Translations under genes and position numbers: made by a program
Notes under the pieces: model-generated
The model's input: only the letters and a program-made list of their open reading frames with translations
Told to the model about the DNA's origin: nothing
Database searches by the model: none
In this document: piece after piece, positions 37,292 to 45,971 of the stretch
Layout of the letters: each line of letters starts with the position of its first letter
Numbering within the stretch: the stretch's first letter is position 1
Assembly (NCBI GenBank): GCA_012523465.1
Contig: JAAYIK010000008.1
Location: 1-64,000 of the forward strand
Length of the DNA: 64,000 nt
Direction: 5' to 3'
Source of the DNA: Lysobacteraceae bacterium
Lineage (GTDB): Bacteria > Pseudomonadota > Gammaproteobacteria > Nitrococcales > AK92

Positions 37292-37663
37292 ATGTCTGTC
37301 GACTCTACCGTCACCCAAGCGCCGGTCACCGAAGAAAAGACGACCATCCCGATGGCCGTCTACATCCTGTACCTCGTTGGGTTTTTGGCCGGCATTACCG
37401 CTCTGGTCGGCCTGGTGCTGGCTTACGTCAACCGCTCTGATGCCTCCGCGTGGCTGCAAAGCCATTACACGTTCCAGATCAGGACCTTCTGGATCGGCCT
37501 CGGCATGTTGGTGCTGGGCGCCATTCTGATGATCGTGCTGATCGGCTATCTGATTTACCTGTTCTGGGTGATCTGGACCATCGTGCGTTGCGCCAAGGGC
37601 CTAGCCCTGTTGAGCAAGCGTCGCCCGATCGCCGAGCCGACCAGCTGGATGTTCGGCGGCTAG
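37292..37663 (+). CDS. DUF4870-like small membrane protein
   Basis: The 123-residue product has a polar N-terminus of ~20 residues and three predicted transmembrane helices: MAVYILYLVGFLAGITALVG (~21-40), TFWIGLGMLVLGAILMIVLI (~64-85) and LIYLFWVIWTIVRCAKGL (~87-104). The SDASAWLQSHYTFQIRTFW motif between helices is typical of the DUF4870/TIC20-like group. The function is unknown. The ribosome site is strong. Confidence 0.8.
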   Translation: MSVDSTVTQAPVTEEKTTIPMAVYILYLVGFLAGITALVGLVLAYVNRSDASAWLQSHYTFQIRTFWIGLGMLVLGAILMIVLIGYLIYLFWVIWTIVRCAKGLALLSKRRPIAEPTSWMFGG

Positions 37664-37996
37664 CATCGAGCGCGTCGGCCTGGGCGCCCAGGCCGAATTG
37701 CCGCTGATCCACGGCCCTGGCAAGCCGGGCTCTGGCAAAAATAAGGCTGGCCGTCATCGAAAATACACAGCGTTTTCAAGGCGTATTTGTGCTTGATTTG
37801 CGGTTGAAATCAAGTGCATTTTTCTTTCAATTCGATCCGCTGAGAATATCCTGAGTAATTGCCGCAGCGCTCGCTTGCCGCAAGCGGCTGCAGCCGCCGT
37901 CTCCCGGCAGCTTGCGCATCGCTCTTCAGCCCTTGCGCGGGCGTGCCAAGTTGGTCCACTGTTCGCTATCGGTTGCGGATTGGCGTAGAGGAGTCG
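37664..37996. other. Intergenic region with an 8-bp inverted repeat
   Basis: This 333-nt gap has no convincing gene. Its middle (about 37740-37860) is AT-rich and includes a perfect inverted repeat CTTGATTT-gcggttg-AAATCAAG (37792-37814) followed by TGCATTTTTCTTTC. It could be a weak terminator for the upstream gene or an operator for the downstream deaminase gene. Confidence 0.5.
37792..37814. repeat. Inverted repeat CTTGATTT-N7-AAATCAAG
   Basis: A perfect 8-bp inverted repeat with a 7-nt spacer, followed on the plus strand by a T-rich run. It is about 130 nt after the DUF4870-like gene and 180 nt before the deaminase gene. Confidence 0.5.
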
Positions 37997-38491
37997 ATGG
38001 ACAGGCATCATTACTACATGAACATCGCCATGGCGGTGCGCAAGAAAGCGAACTGCCTGGGCCGCCGGGTGGGGGCGGTGCTGGTGAAGGAAAACCGCAT
38101 CATCTCCACCGGCTACAACGGCACGCCGGAAGGCTTGCCCAATTGCCTGGACGGCGGTTGCATCCGCTGCCAGCGCAAGGAAACCTACAGCGCCAGCGTC
38201 GGCTACGACGTTTGCATCTGCGTCCATGCCGAGCAGAATGCGCTGCTGTCGGCGGCGCGCTTCGGCAACGCGGTGGAGGACTCCGTGGTCTACTCCACGC
38301 TGCGGCCTTGCTTCGACTGCACCAAGGCCATGCTGCAGGCCAAGATCAAGGCCATCTACTACCTGCACGACTGGCAGCATCCGCTGAAGGATTTGCGCGA
38401 GCAGTACGAGCAGCTGCAAGCGGCTTTCCCGGAAGGCGTGCACCGAGTGGACATGCCGGACCCGGAAGCCGAGTGGGCCGGCTGCGCTTGA
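37997..38491 (+). CDS. dCMP deaminase-family protein (ComEB-like)
   Basis: The 164-residue zinc-dependent deaminase has the HAE motif (His77-Ala-Glu79 in CVHAEQNALL) and the PCxxC motif (Cys105, Cys108 in TLRPCFDCTK), so the catalytic zinc site is complete. Additional cysteines (Cys50, Cys55, Cys58) resemble the second zinc site of phage T4-type dCMP deaminases. It would convert dCMP to dUMP for dTTP synthesis. GAGGAG at 37988-37993 fixes the start. Confidence 0.88.
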   Translation: MDRHHYYMNIAMAVRKKANCLGRRVGAVLVKENRIISTGYNGTPEGLPNCLDGGCIRCQRKETYSASVGYDVCICVHAEQNALLSAARFGNAVEDSVVYSTLRPCFDCTKAMLQAKIKAIYYLHDWQHPLKDLREQYEQLQAAFPEGVHRVDMPDPEAEWAGCA

Positions 38492-38531
38492 ATCGCTGAC
38501 CTGCCGCGCGTTTCCGTTTCCCGCCTTTTCG

Positions 38532-39416
38532 TCAAGCCCGTGCCGCCAGCCGCTGGTAGAGCGCTCGGTGCGTCGGCGCCGCCACGCCGTGCCGCTCCGC
38601 CAGCTGCAGCAGGTAGCCGGTGATGGCGTCGAGCTCCAGGCGCCGCCCGGCGCGGGCGTCCTGCAGCATGGAGGAGATGTTGTCGGCGGTGCGGGCGGCG
38701 ACCGCGCAGGCCTGGTCGAAGGCGCTGTCGGCGAAGCGATAGCCGGCGGCGGCCAGCACCGCGTCCGCTTCCTCGCCCAGCCGCTGCATGGCGGCGCGGG
38801 CTGCCGGTTGCTCCAGCAGCTCGCCGTTGCGGCAATCGTGCAGCACAGTCAGCGGATTGATCAGGGCGTTGACGCGCAGCTTGTTGGCCAGGTGCCAGCG
38901 GATGGGCTCGACGGTTTCACTGGCAAGACCGCCCTGGCACAGCAGCTTGGCCCAATCCTGCTCCTGGCCCTGCAGCCGGCCGATGCGGGTGATGCCGCGG
39001 CCGGCGTGAACCACCCGGTTCGGTGCCGGTCGGTAGGCGCCTTCGGTCGAGCTGGCGGCGTGGATGTGAGCCTGCGGGAAGGCGGCCAGGATTTCCTCCT
39101 GGCTGCTCATGCCGTTCTGCATCAGCAGCAAGCTGGCGTCGGCCGGGAGCCGGGCGCCCAGCTGCCGCAGGGCCGCCAGGGCATCATAGGCCTTGGTGCA
39201 GACGATAAGGCGTCGAGCCGGTTCTGCCAGGGCATCGGCGCCGACCTGGGCGACCGCGATTTGGCGGGTGAGCTCGCCTTCCTGCAGGGTCAGTTGGCAT
39301 CGCGGCGGATGCTGTCCTGGACGGCGGATCAGCACGATGTCGGTCACTGGCGCCAGGCGCGTCGCCAGCAGCAGACCGATGCTGCCGCCGCCGAGGATGT
39401 AGACGGGATCGCTCAT
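38532..39416 (-). CDS. panE: Ketopantoate reductase-family protein (PanE-like)
   Basis: The 294-residue product begins VYILGGGSIGLLLATRLA, the NAD(P)-binding Rossmann motif, and contains the family catalytic features (CTKAYD, LLMQNGMSSQEE, WHLANKLRVNALINPLTVL with the conserved Lys, and SSMLQDARAGRRLELDAITGYL). It would reduce 2-dehydropantoate to pantoate in CoA synthesis. The family has members with other substrates, and other pantothenate genes are absent here. Starts at 39416 or 39437 are both possible. Confidence 0.85.
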   Translation of the reverse strand: MSDPVYILGGGSIGLLLATRLAPVTDIVLIRRPGQHPPRCQLTLQEGELTRQIAVAQVGADALAEPARRLIVCTKAYDALAALRQLGARLPADASLLLMQNGMSSQEEILAAFPQAHIHAASSTEGAYRPAPNRVVHAGRGITRIGRLQGQEQDWAKLLCQGGLASETVEPIRWHLANKLRVNALINPLTVLHDCRNGELLEQPAARAAMQRLGEEADAVLAAAGYRFADSAFDQACAVAARTADNISSMLQDARAGRRLELDAITGYLLQLAERHGVAAPTHRALYQRLAARA

Positions 39417-39476
39417 CTCGGGTTCGTTCGGGAGCATGGAGCTTGCGCGGAAGATCTTACGCCGTCCGGCGGCCAC

Positions 39477-39511
39477 TTATCCACAAAATCTGTGGATAAG
39501 CTTGTGGATGG
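39477..39511. promoter_or_regulatory. Paired inverted consensus DnaA boxes
   Basis: TTATCCACA (39477-39485) and TGTGGATAA (39491-39499) are two perfect consensus DnaA boxes in opposite orientation, 5 bp apart; together they also form a perfect 9-bp inverted repeat. A third, weaker match TGTGGATGG follows at 39503-39511. They lie between panE and umuD, about 100 bp from the umuDC promoter. Confidence 0.7.
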
Positions 39512-39579
39512 AAGACGGTCGGCGTGTTGCCACAAGGCTTGGCCGGAGCTGCGCAAAAACTGATCGGCAGCGTGGGCCC

Positions 39580-39626
39580 TTTACAAGCGATTCGGGCCTG
39601 ATTATATACTGTATAAATATACAGAC
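39580..39626 (+). promoter_or_regulatory. umuDC promoter with LexA (SOS) box
   Basis: TTTACA (39580-39585) and TATATA (39603-39608) are separated by 17 bp. The SOS box CTGT-ataaatat-ACAG (39609-39624) directly abuts the -10, and the AT-rich core and flanks match the E. coli-type LexA consensus. LexA bound here would block initiation until DNA damage. Confidence 0.9.
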
Positions 39627-39649
39627 AATCAGAACCGGAGTCTCTCGCA

Positions 39650-40114
39650 ATGCCGATGCTGCTTGCCGCGGCCATGTCGGCTTCCGAGTCTTGCCGCCAG
39701 GAGCAGTCGCGCCGGCTGCCGCTGTACTCCAGTCGCGTGCCGGCCGGATTCCCATCGCCGGCCGAGGACCATCTGGGCGACACCCTTGATTTGCACGAGC
39801 TGCTGGTGGAGCGGCCGGCGGCGACGTTCTTCGTCCGTGTCGTCGGCGATTCCTTGCTCGGGATCGGCGTGCACGACGGCGACATCCTGGTCGTGGACCG
39901 CTCGCTGCAGCCGACCCACGGCCACATCGTCATCGCCGTGGTCGACGGCGAGATGACGGTTAAGATCTTGAGTCGGCGCGGCGGCCAGGTGCGCCTGCTG
40001 GCAGCCAATCCGCGCTATCCGGACATCGTGCTGGCCGAGGGGCAGCAGCTCGAGGGCTGGGGCGTGGTGACGGCGCTGGTGCGCCAGGGATTGGCCAAGG
40101 GCGTTGCCAGGTAG
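39650..40114 (+). CDS. umuD: UmuD, error-prone polymerase V accessory protease
   Basis: UmuD is cut by RecA-stimulated self-cleavage to UmuD', which joins UmuC to form Pol V. The 154-aa product has the cleavage site in [11 protein letters not shown] (Ala32-Gly33), catalytic Ser68 in VVGDSLLG and Lys105 in EMTVKIL. The start is fixed by CCGGAG 9 nt upstream. The gene lies 8 nt ahead of umuC under a LexA box. The usual GDSM is GDSL here, a mild change next to the active Ser. Confidence 0.95.
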   Translation: MPMLLAAAMSASESCRQEQSRRLPLYSSRVPAGFPSPAEDHLGDTLDLHELLVERPAATFFVRVVGDSLLGIGVHDGDILVVDRSLQPTHGHIVIAVVDGEMTVKILSRRGGQVRLLAANPRYPDIVLAEGQQLEGWGVVTALVRQGLAKGVAR

Positions 40115-40122
40115 CGCGCCGC

Positions 40123-41400
40123 ATGTTCGCCCTATTGGACGTCAACAACTGCTACGTCTCCTGCGAGCGGGTGTTCAATCCCAAGCTCGTCGGCCGGCCG
40201 GTGATCGTGCTCTCCAACAACGACGGCTGCGCCGTGGCGCGCTCGGAGGAAGCCAAGGCGCTGGGGGTGAAGATGGGAGCGCCGCTGTTCCGGCTGCAGG
40301 ACCTCATCCGCCGCCATGGCATCGTGGTCCTGTCCTCCAACTACGCGCTCTACGGCGACATGTCGGCGCGGCTGATGGCGCTGCTGGCCGACCACACTCC
40401 GCAGCTTGAGGTCTACAGCATCGACGAGGCCTTTCTCGGTCTGCAGGGCGATGCCGCTAGCCTGCAGGCGGAAGGCGAGGCCATCCGCGACAAGGTGCAT
40501 CGCTGGTTGGGGTTGCCGGTCTGTCTCGGCATCGCGCCCACCAAGACCCTAGCTAAGGCCGCCAACTGGGGAGCCAAGCGCGGCATCGCGCCGGCCCGCA
40601 ACGGTGTCGGCGTCTTCGCGGATCCCGCGCTGCAGACGATGCTGCTGGCGCAAATGCCGGTGGGCGAGGTCTGGGGCGTGGGCCGCAAGCTGGCGCCGCG
40701 GCTGCAGGCGCTCGGCATCGATACGGCGCTGGCGCTGCGGGAAGCCGATCCGGCCTGGGTGCAGCGCCGGTTCGGCGTCGGGTTGAAGCGTACCGTGCTG
40801 GAACTGCGCGGCGTTCCCTGCCTGGAGCTGGAAGTGGCACCGGAGCCTCGACAGGGTATCGTGGTCTCGCGCAGCTTCGCCGAGCTGCAGAGTACGGAAG
40901 CAGCCCTGCGCAGTGCGCTGGTGGCATACACAGTCCGGGCGGCGGAGAAGCTGCGCCGGCAGAGCAGCGTTGCCAATGCGCTGGGGGTGTTCGTGCAGAC
41001 CGACCATTTCCGTCGGGGCGAGCCGCAGTACGCGCGCTCCAGCGTTTACACCCTGGCCATGCCCAGCCAGGACAGCCGGCATCTGATTAGGGTCGCGACG
41101 GCCCAGCTGCGCAGGCTGTATCGGCCGGGATTCCGCTACAAGCGGGTCGGGGTGATGCTGCTGGAGCTGAGTCCGGCCGAGCGTGGCCAGGGCGTGCTGT
41201 TCGCCGAGGCGGCGCCGACTTCGGAGGCGTTGATGCGGACGCTGGATGCGATCAACCGCAAGATGGGGCGCGGCACGGTGGGGTTTGCCGCCGAGCGGTT
41301 GCGACAGGGGTGGCAGGGACGCGCGGCCTGGCGCTCGCCGGCCTACACCACGCGCTGGAGCGATCTGCCGCGGGTGGGAGCCGGCCCAGTCAGGTCATAG
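40123..41400 (+). CDS. umuC: UmuC, Y-family DNA polymerase V catalytic subunit
   Basis: The 425-aa translesion polymerase has [20 protein letters not shown] (first metal-binding Asp), [16 protein letters not shown], the catalytic [10 protein letters not shown] and the helix-hairpin-helix-like region around [17 protein letters not shown]. The little-finger domain and a C-terminal segment with [23 protein letters not shown] follow. Length matches the family. Its last 6 nt overlap the convergent ybeD-like gene. Confidence 0.96.
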   Translation: MFALLDVNNCYVSCERVFNPKLVGRPVIVLSNNDGCAVARSEEAKALGVKMGAPLFRLQDLIRRHGIVVLSSNYALYGDMSARLMALLADHTPQLEVYSIDEAFLGLQGDAASLQAEGEAIRDKVHRWLGLPVCLGIAPTKTLAKAANWGAKRGIAPARNGVGVFADPALQTMLLAQMPVGEVWGVGRKLAPRLQALGIDTALALREADPAWVQRRFGVGLKRTVLELRGVPCLELEVAPEPRQGIVVSRSFAELQSTEAALRSALVAYTVRAAEKLRRQSSVANALGVFVQTDHFRRGEPQYARSSVYTLAMPSQDSRHLIRVATAQLRRLYRPGFRYKRVGVMLLELSPAERGQGVLFAEAAPTSEALMRTLDAINRKMGRGTVGFAAERLRQGWQGRAAWRSPAYTTRWSDLPRVGAGPVRS

Positions 41401-41667
41401 CGTCATCACCACGTTCTCGTGGGCATTCAGGTCGAGGTAGATCGCGTCCAGCTGCTCCTTGCTGGTAGCCGTGATGGTGAGCGTGATGGCGACGTAGGTG
41501 CCGCTGGCGCTGGCGCGGGTGGTGACATCCTCGGGCTTGAGGTCGGGAGCGTGACGACGCACCAGCTCCTCGACTTGCTGAACCAGGGCCGAGTTGGTGC
41601 GGCCCATGACCTTGATGGGGAAACGGCAGGGGAATTTCAGGAGGGGCGACTGCTGCTTGGATGCCAT
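41395..41667 (-). CDS. ybeD: DUF493/YbeD-family protein
   Basis: The 90-aa product matches the YbeD family: [14 protein letters not shown], then [43 protein letters not shown], which forms an ACT-like fold. It lies downstream of dacA, as in E. coli (dacA-ybeD-lipB), but lipB is absent here and umuC is convergent instead. The role is unknown. Confidence 0.92.
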   Translation of the reverse strand: MASKQQSPLLKFPCRFPIKVMGRTNSALVQQVEELVRRHAPDLKPEDVTTRASASGTYVAITLTITATSKEQLDAIYLDLNAHENVVMTL

Positions 41668-41702
41668 GGCTTGCTCGCTGCGGAAGACCCGAAGAATGCC
41701 GC

Positions 41703-41729
41703 GGGCGGCATCCATTGCGGATGCCGCCC
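41703..41729 (-). terminator. Hairpin between dacA and ybeD
   Basis: GGGCGGCATCC and GGATGCCGCCC form a perfect 11-bp stem with a 5-nt loop in the 100-nt gap between dacA and ybeD. It may end most elongasome-operon transcripts. No long U-tract is visible in the minus-strand reading. Confidence 0.5.
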
Positions 41730-41766
41730 TTCGGCAGCCCATTTTGGGGCGATCTGCGCGCGTTTG

Positions 41767-42942
41767 CTACTGGAAGCGCAGCAGCACGGAGTCGATCAGC
41801 CGGCGCAGGAAGCCGCCTTCCTCGACGCTGCTGAGGGCGACCAGCGGCGCTTCGGTGACGATCTCATCGCCCAGCCGGACCACGACCCGGCCCAGCTGCG
41901 TGCCGGCTGCCACCGGCGCCGAGATCAGGCTTTCCACCGTCATGCTGGCTTCCAGATTGTCGTACTGCTGGCGTGGGATGGTGACCCACAGGTCGCTGGT
42001 GATGCCCAGCGGCAGCAGCTCGGTCTTGCCTTTCCAGATGCGCGGCTGCGTCAGCGGGGTGCGCGCCTCGTAGAGACGATGGGTCTCGTAGAAACGGAAG
42101 CCATAGTTGAGCAGGGCTTGGGTATGGTCGGTGCGGACCTTTTCGCTTTGCGCGCCGAGCACCACGCTGACCAGCCGCATCCCGTCGCGCAGGGCCGAGC
42201 TGGCGAGACAGTAGCCGGCGGCGTTGGTGTGACCAGTCTTGAGGCCGTCGACGCTGCTGTCGCGCCAGAGCATGCGGTTGCGGTTGTACTGGGTGATGCC
42301 GTTCCAGGTGAACTGCTTCTCGCTATGCCACTTGTAGTACTCGGGGAAGTCGCGGATCAGGGCGATGGCGAGCGTGGCCATGTCCCGGGCCGTGGAGTAG
42401 TGGTCGGGATGCGGCAGGCCGGTGGAGTTGACGAAATGCGTGTCATGCATGCCCAGCTGGAACGCATACTGGTTCATCAGCTGGGCGAAGGTCTGCTCGC
42501 TGCCGGCGATGTGCTCGGCCAGGGCGATGCTGGCGTCGTTGCCGGACTGGATGATCAGGCCCTTGAGCAGGACTTCTACCGGTACCCGGTCACCGACTTC
42601 GAGGAAGGTGCGGGAGCCCTCGGCGCGCCAGGCCCGTTCGCTGATGGTGACTTCGTCATCGAGCTTGAGGTTGCCGGCCTTGAGCTCGCTGAAGACGATG
42701 TACTCGGTCATCATCTTGGTCAGGCTGGCCGGCTCGCGGCGCTCGTCGGGATTCTTGGCCGCAAGCACCGCGCCGCTGTGGAAGTCGATCAGGATGTAGC
42801 TGGGGGAGGCCAGCTCCGGCGCGGCCGGCACGGGAACGGGCTGGCGCTGGACGCTGGGCGCAGGCGGCTGGGCGTTGGTAGCCAACGGCAGCGCAAGGCA
42901 GCCCAGCAGGGCGAGACGGGCGATGAGCTTGCGTATCTTCAT
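41767..42942 (-). CDS. dacA: D-alanyl-D-alanine carboxypeptidase (PBP5/6 type)
   Basis: This low-molecular-mass penicillin-binding protein trims the terminal D-Ala of peptidoglycan stem peptides in the periplasm. The 391-aa product has a signal peptide (cleavage near residue 24, ATNAQ), SxxK at Ser73-Lys76 (ASLTKMMTEY), SGN at 133-135 and KTG at 235-237. A C-terminal beta domain and an amphipathic anchor (FLRRLIDSVLLRFQ) follow. Its place after rlpA matches E. coli. Confidence 0.96.
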   Translation of the reverse strand: MKIRKLIARLALLGCLALPLATNAQPPAPSVQRQPVPVPAAPELASPSYILIDFHSGAVLAAKNPDERREPASLTKMMTEYIVFSELKAGNLKLDDEVTISERAWRAEGSRTFLEVGDRVPVEVLLKGLIIQSGNDASIALAEHIAGSEQTFAQLMNQYAFQLGMHDTHFVNSTGLPHPDHYSTARDMATLAIALIRDFPEYYKWHSEKQFTWNGITQYNRNRMLWRDSSVDGLKTGHTNAAGYCLASSALRDGMRLVSVVLGAQSEKVRTDHTQALLNYGFRFYETHRLYEARTPLTQPRIWKGKTELLPLGITSDLWVTIPRQQYDNLEASMTVESLISAPVAAGTQLGRVVVRLGDEIVTEAPLVALSSVEEGGFLRRLIDSVLLRFQ

Positions 42943-42996
42943 GGTCGTATTCTGACTTTCCAGATTCGCACGGATGCGGTGAATGACGGCGGCCGC

Positions 42997-43794
42997 TCAG
43001 TCGAGGACGACGACCTGGGTGTCCTGCAGGCCATATCTGGCCAGAATGGCGCTCAACCGGTCGATCTCGCTGACGGAGTAGAGCGGTCCCAGCTGTACCC
43101 GGTGCAGCGTGCTGCCGCGGATGTTGACCGCTTCCAGTCGGGTCGGGACGCCCAGGCCGTAGGACTCGAGGCGGCTGCGCAGCCGATTGGCGTTGGCGCG
43201 ATCGGAAAATGCGCCGGCTTGTAAGTAATACGTGATTGTAGCCGATCGGTCCGTGGACGTGGTCACGACCTGGGGAGTTCGTCCTGGCGTGATGGCGCGA
43301 ATCTCCACCGGCGCGGTGCCTGCCTCCAGCATGCCGAGGCGCTTGGCGGCGGCGTAGGAGAGATCAATGACGCGGTTCTTGACGAAGGGGCCGCGGTCGT
43401 TGACGCGTACGATGACCTTGCGGCCGTTGTTGAGGTTGGTCACCTCGACATAGGTCGGCAGCGGTAGGTGCCGGTGGGCGGCCGTCATGGCGTACATGTC
43501 GTACGGCTCGCCGCTGGAGGTGCGGCGGCCATGGAATTTCTCACCGTACCAGGAGGCGATGCCGCGCTCGACGAAGTTCTCGGCGCTGTCGAGCACGTAA
43601 TAGCGCTGGCCGAGAACTTCGTAGAAGGGCGGATTGCCGTAGCGGCTGCGCGGCTCGGGGCGGGGAACGGCATCCGGGATGTTGCTGACGTCGCGGGGCT
43701 GGCGGGGCGGGCCGTCGACCAGCGGCGGAGACGGATGCCGGGCGCAGGCGGCCAGCCCGACGGCGAGCAGGAACAGGATGAGCGTCGTTCTCAT
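42997..43794 (-). CDS. rlpA: RlpA, septal peptidoglycan-binding lipoprotein
   Basis: The 265-aa lipoprotein has the lipobox LAAC (Cys17) after a short signal. A double-psi beta-barrel domain follows (~75-170): [23 protein letters not shown] and [29 protein letters not shown]-terminal SPOR domain (~185-265) starts at [17 protein letters not shown]. In Pseudomonas RlpA is a lytic transglycosylase acting on denuded glycan. The start overlaps the mltB stop by one base (TAATG), so the two are coupled. Confidence 0.95.
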   Translation of the reverse strand: MRTTLILFLLAVGLAACARHPSPPLVDGPPRQPRDVSNIPDAVPRPEPRSRYGNPPFYEVLGQRYYVLDSAENFVERGIASWYGEKFHGRRTSSGEPYDMYAMTAAHRHLPLPTYVEVTNLNNGRKVIVRVNDRGPFVKNRVIDLSYAAAKRLGMLEAGTAPVEIRAITPGRTPQVVTTSTDRSATITYYLQAGAFSDRANANRLRSRLESYGLGVPTRLEAVNIRGSTLHRVQLGPLYSVSEIDRLSAILARYGLQDTQVVVLD

Positions 43795-44780
43795 TATCGG
43801 GAGCGCTGTCGTTTGATCTCTTCTGCCAGCTGGAAGACCGCCATGGCGTAAAGCGGACTGTGATTGTAGCGGGTAATGACGTAGAAATTATTGAACGTCA
43901 CCCAATGCTCGTCACCGTCTGCCGCCTCTAGGGTAAGCAGTCGCGCCACGGGGTCGCCGGCGACCGTCGCCTGGGGGAGGACGCCAGCGGCGCGCAGCTC
44001 GGACAGGCGGCGCTGCGGCTTGAGGTCGGCGTCGCCGACCTCGCGCCAGCTGCTACCGCGCACCTTGGCCGGCACGGCGATTGGCCCGCCGGTCTCCCAG
44101 TGGTGACGGCGGAAATAATTGGCGACGCTGGCCAGGATGTCGGCAGTGCTGTTGAACAGGTCACGGCGGCCGTCGCCGTCGCCGTCAGCAGCGTAATTGC
44201 GGTAGCTGCTGGGAATGAACTGCGGCATGCCCATGGCGCCGGCGTAGGAGCCGGTCAGCTGCAGCGGATCCAGTCCTTCCTCCCGCACCAGCAGCAGGAA
44301 CTGCTCCAGCTCGCGGCGGAAGAACTCTGCCCGCGGCGGATAGTTGAAGCCCAGGGTGGCCAGCGCATCCAGCACGCGGTGCCGGCCCTTGTAGCGGCCG
44401 TAAAAGGTTTCCACGCCGACGATGGCGACCAGGATCTCGGGTGGCACGCCGTATTCGGCACTGATTCGCTGCAGCAGATCGGCGTGCTTGTTCCAGAAGG
44501 CGACGCCGTGCTCGATGCGCTCCGAGCGCAGGAAAATCGGTCGATAGCGGTGCCAGGGCAGACGCTCGGCCGGGTTGCTGATCGCGTCGATGATGTCCTG
44601 GCGCGGCTCGGCCTGTTCGAGCAGGCGGCGCAGCTCGGCCGCCTCGAAGTCGTGCCGGCTGGCGACGGCCTGGATGAATTCCTCCAGCTCGTCCGCCTGG
44701 CCGAAGCGCGGCTGGGCGAAGGCAGGCGAAGCACAAACGAGCAGGCCGGCGGCGATTCCGGTAAGCAGCAACGATCGCAT
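43794..44780 (-). CDS. mltB: Lytic murein transglycosylase B
   Basis: The 328-aa MltB-family (GH103) transglycosylase carries a signal peptide ending AFA-Q (~23). The LLVCAS segment has Val before Cys and so is not a good lipobox, suggesting a soluble periplasmic form. Catalytic Glu lies in [55 protein letters not shown] is diagnostic. It lies between rodA and rlpA in the elongasome cluster. Confidence 0.95.
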   Translation of the reverse strand: MRSLLLTGIAAGLLVCASPAFAQPRFGQADELEEFIQAVASRHDFEAAELRRLLEQAEPRQDIIDAISNPAERLPWHRYRPIFLRSERIEHGVAFWNKHADLLQRISAEYGVPPEILVAIVGVETFYGRYKGRHRVLDALATLGFNYPPRAEFFRRELEQFLLLVREEGLDPLQLTGSYAGAMGMPQFIPSSYRNYAADGDGDGRRDLFNSTADILASVANYFRRHHWETGGPIAVPAKVRGSSWREVGDADLKPQRRLSELRAAGVLPQATVAGDPVARLLTLEAADGDEHWVTFNNFYVITRYNHSPLYAMAVFQLAEEIKRQRSR

Positions 44781-44837
44781 GTGGACCTCAAGTGGACGTG
44801 CTGGCACCGCGAAGCGCGGGCGCCTGGCTCCCGTTGT

Positions 44838-45971
44838 TCAGCTGGGCCAGAGCTTACGGTGCGTTTGTATTGACATCAGGATACCGAAGCCGGTCAGGAG
44901 GGTCACCATGGACGTGCCGCCGTAGCTCATCAGCGGCAGCGGCACGCCGACCACCGGCAGCAGGCCGGCCACCATGCCCATGTTGACGAAGACGTACACG
45001 AAGAAGGTCAGGCTGATGCTGCCGGCCAGGAGGCGGCTGTAGGTGTCCTGGGCATTGAGAGCGATGTAGAGGCCACGCAGGATCACGGCGAAGTAGAGCG
45101 TGATCAGAACCACCGCGCCGAGCAGACCGAACTCCTCGCCAAACACGGCGAAGATGAAGTCGGTGTGGCGCTCCGGCAGAAACTCCAGATGCGATTGGGT
45201 GCCGTGCAGCCAACCCTTGCCGAGCAGGCCGCCCGAGCCGAGAGCGATGGCGGACTGGATGGTGTGATAGCCGGCGCCGAGGGGATCACGGGTCGGGTCG
45301 AGGAAGATCAGCACCCGCTGCTTCTGGTAGTTGTGCATGCCGAAGTGCCACATCAGCAGCGCCAGCGGTACGGCGGCGATCAGGGTGCCGATGATCAGCC
45401 GCCAGCGCAGCCCGGCCAGATACAGCACGAACAGGCCGGCCGTGGCGATCAGGATGGCGGTGCCGAGGTCGGGCTGGACCACGACCAGCGCGGTGGGAAC
45501 GGCGACCAGCGCCAGCACCGTCAGCACCTGCGGCCAGCGGGGCGGCATTTGGGTGCGATCCAAGTACCAGGCCGCCATCATGGGCAGGGCCAGCTTCATG
45601 AGCTCCGACGGCTGGAAACGGACCAAGCCCAGATCGAGCCAGCGCTGGGCGCCCTTGCCGGCGTCGCCCAGCACCAGGACTGCCGCCAGCAGCGCCACCC
45701 CGCCAGCGTATATCCACGGGCTCCAGCGTCGCAGCTGGTACGGCGGCAGCTGGGCGACCACCAGCATGGCGGCGAAGGCGACGATGAGGCGCACCACCTG
45801 CTTGCGGACGGCGTTCAGATCCTGGCCGAAAGCGCTGTAGAGGACGGCCAGGCCGATGCCGGCGATCAGTAGCAGGCCGACCAGCAGCACGCTGTCCAGA
45901 TGCAGGACGCGCTGCAGCCAGGTTTGTCGTTGCAGGCCGTTACTCAGCCGTTGACTGTCGGTCAGCATCAA
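44838..45971 (-). CDS. rodA: RodA, SEDS-family peptidoglycan glycosyltransferase
   Basis: RodA (377 aa) polymerises lipid II during lateral wall growth with PBP2. It has about ten transmembrane helices and SEDS motifs, including the WLDLGLVRFQPSELMKLALPMMAAWYL loop, VVQPDLGTAILIATAGLFVLYLAG with the catalytic Asp, and LPERHTDFIFAVFGEEFGLLGA. The start (MMLTDSQRL) overlaps the end of mrdA by about 30 nt. Confidence 0.96.
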   Translation of the reverse strand: MMLTDSQRLSNGLQRQTWLQRVLHLDSVLLVGLLLIAGIGLAVLYSAFGQDLNAVRKQVVRLIVAFAAMLVVAQLPPYQLRRWSPWIYAGGVALLAAVLVLGDAGKGAQRWLDLGLVRFQPSELMKLALPMMAAWYLDRTQMPPRWPQVLTVLALVAVPTALVVVQPDLGTAILIATAGLFVLYLAGLRWRLIIGTLIAAVPLALLMWHFGMHNYQKQRVLIFLDPTRDPLGAGYHTIQSAIALGSGGLLGKGWLHGTQSHLEFLPERHTDFIFAVFGEEFGLLGAVVLITLYFAVILRGLYIALNAQDTYSRLLAGSISLTFFVYVFVNMGMVAGLLPVVGVPLPLMSYGGTSMVTLLTGFGILMSIQTHRKLWPS

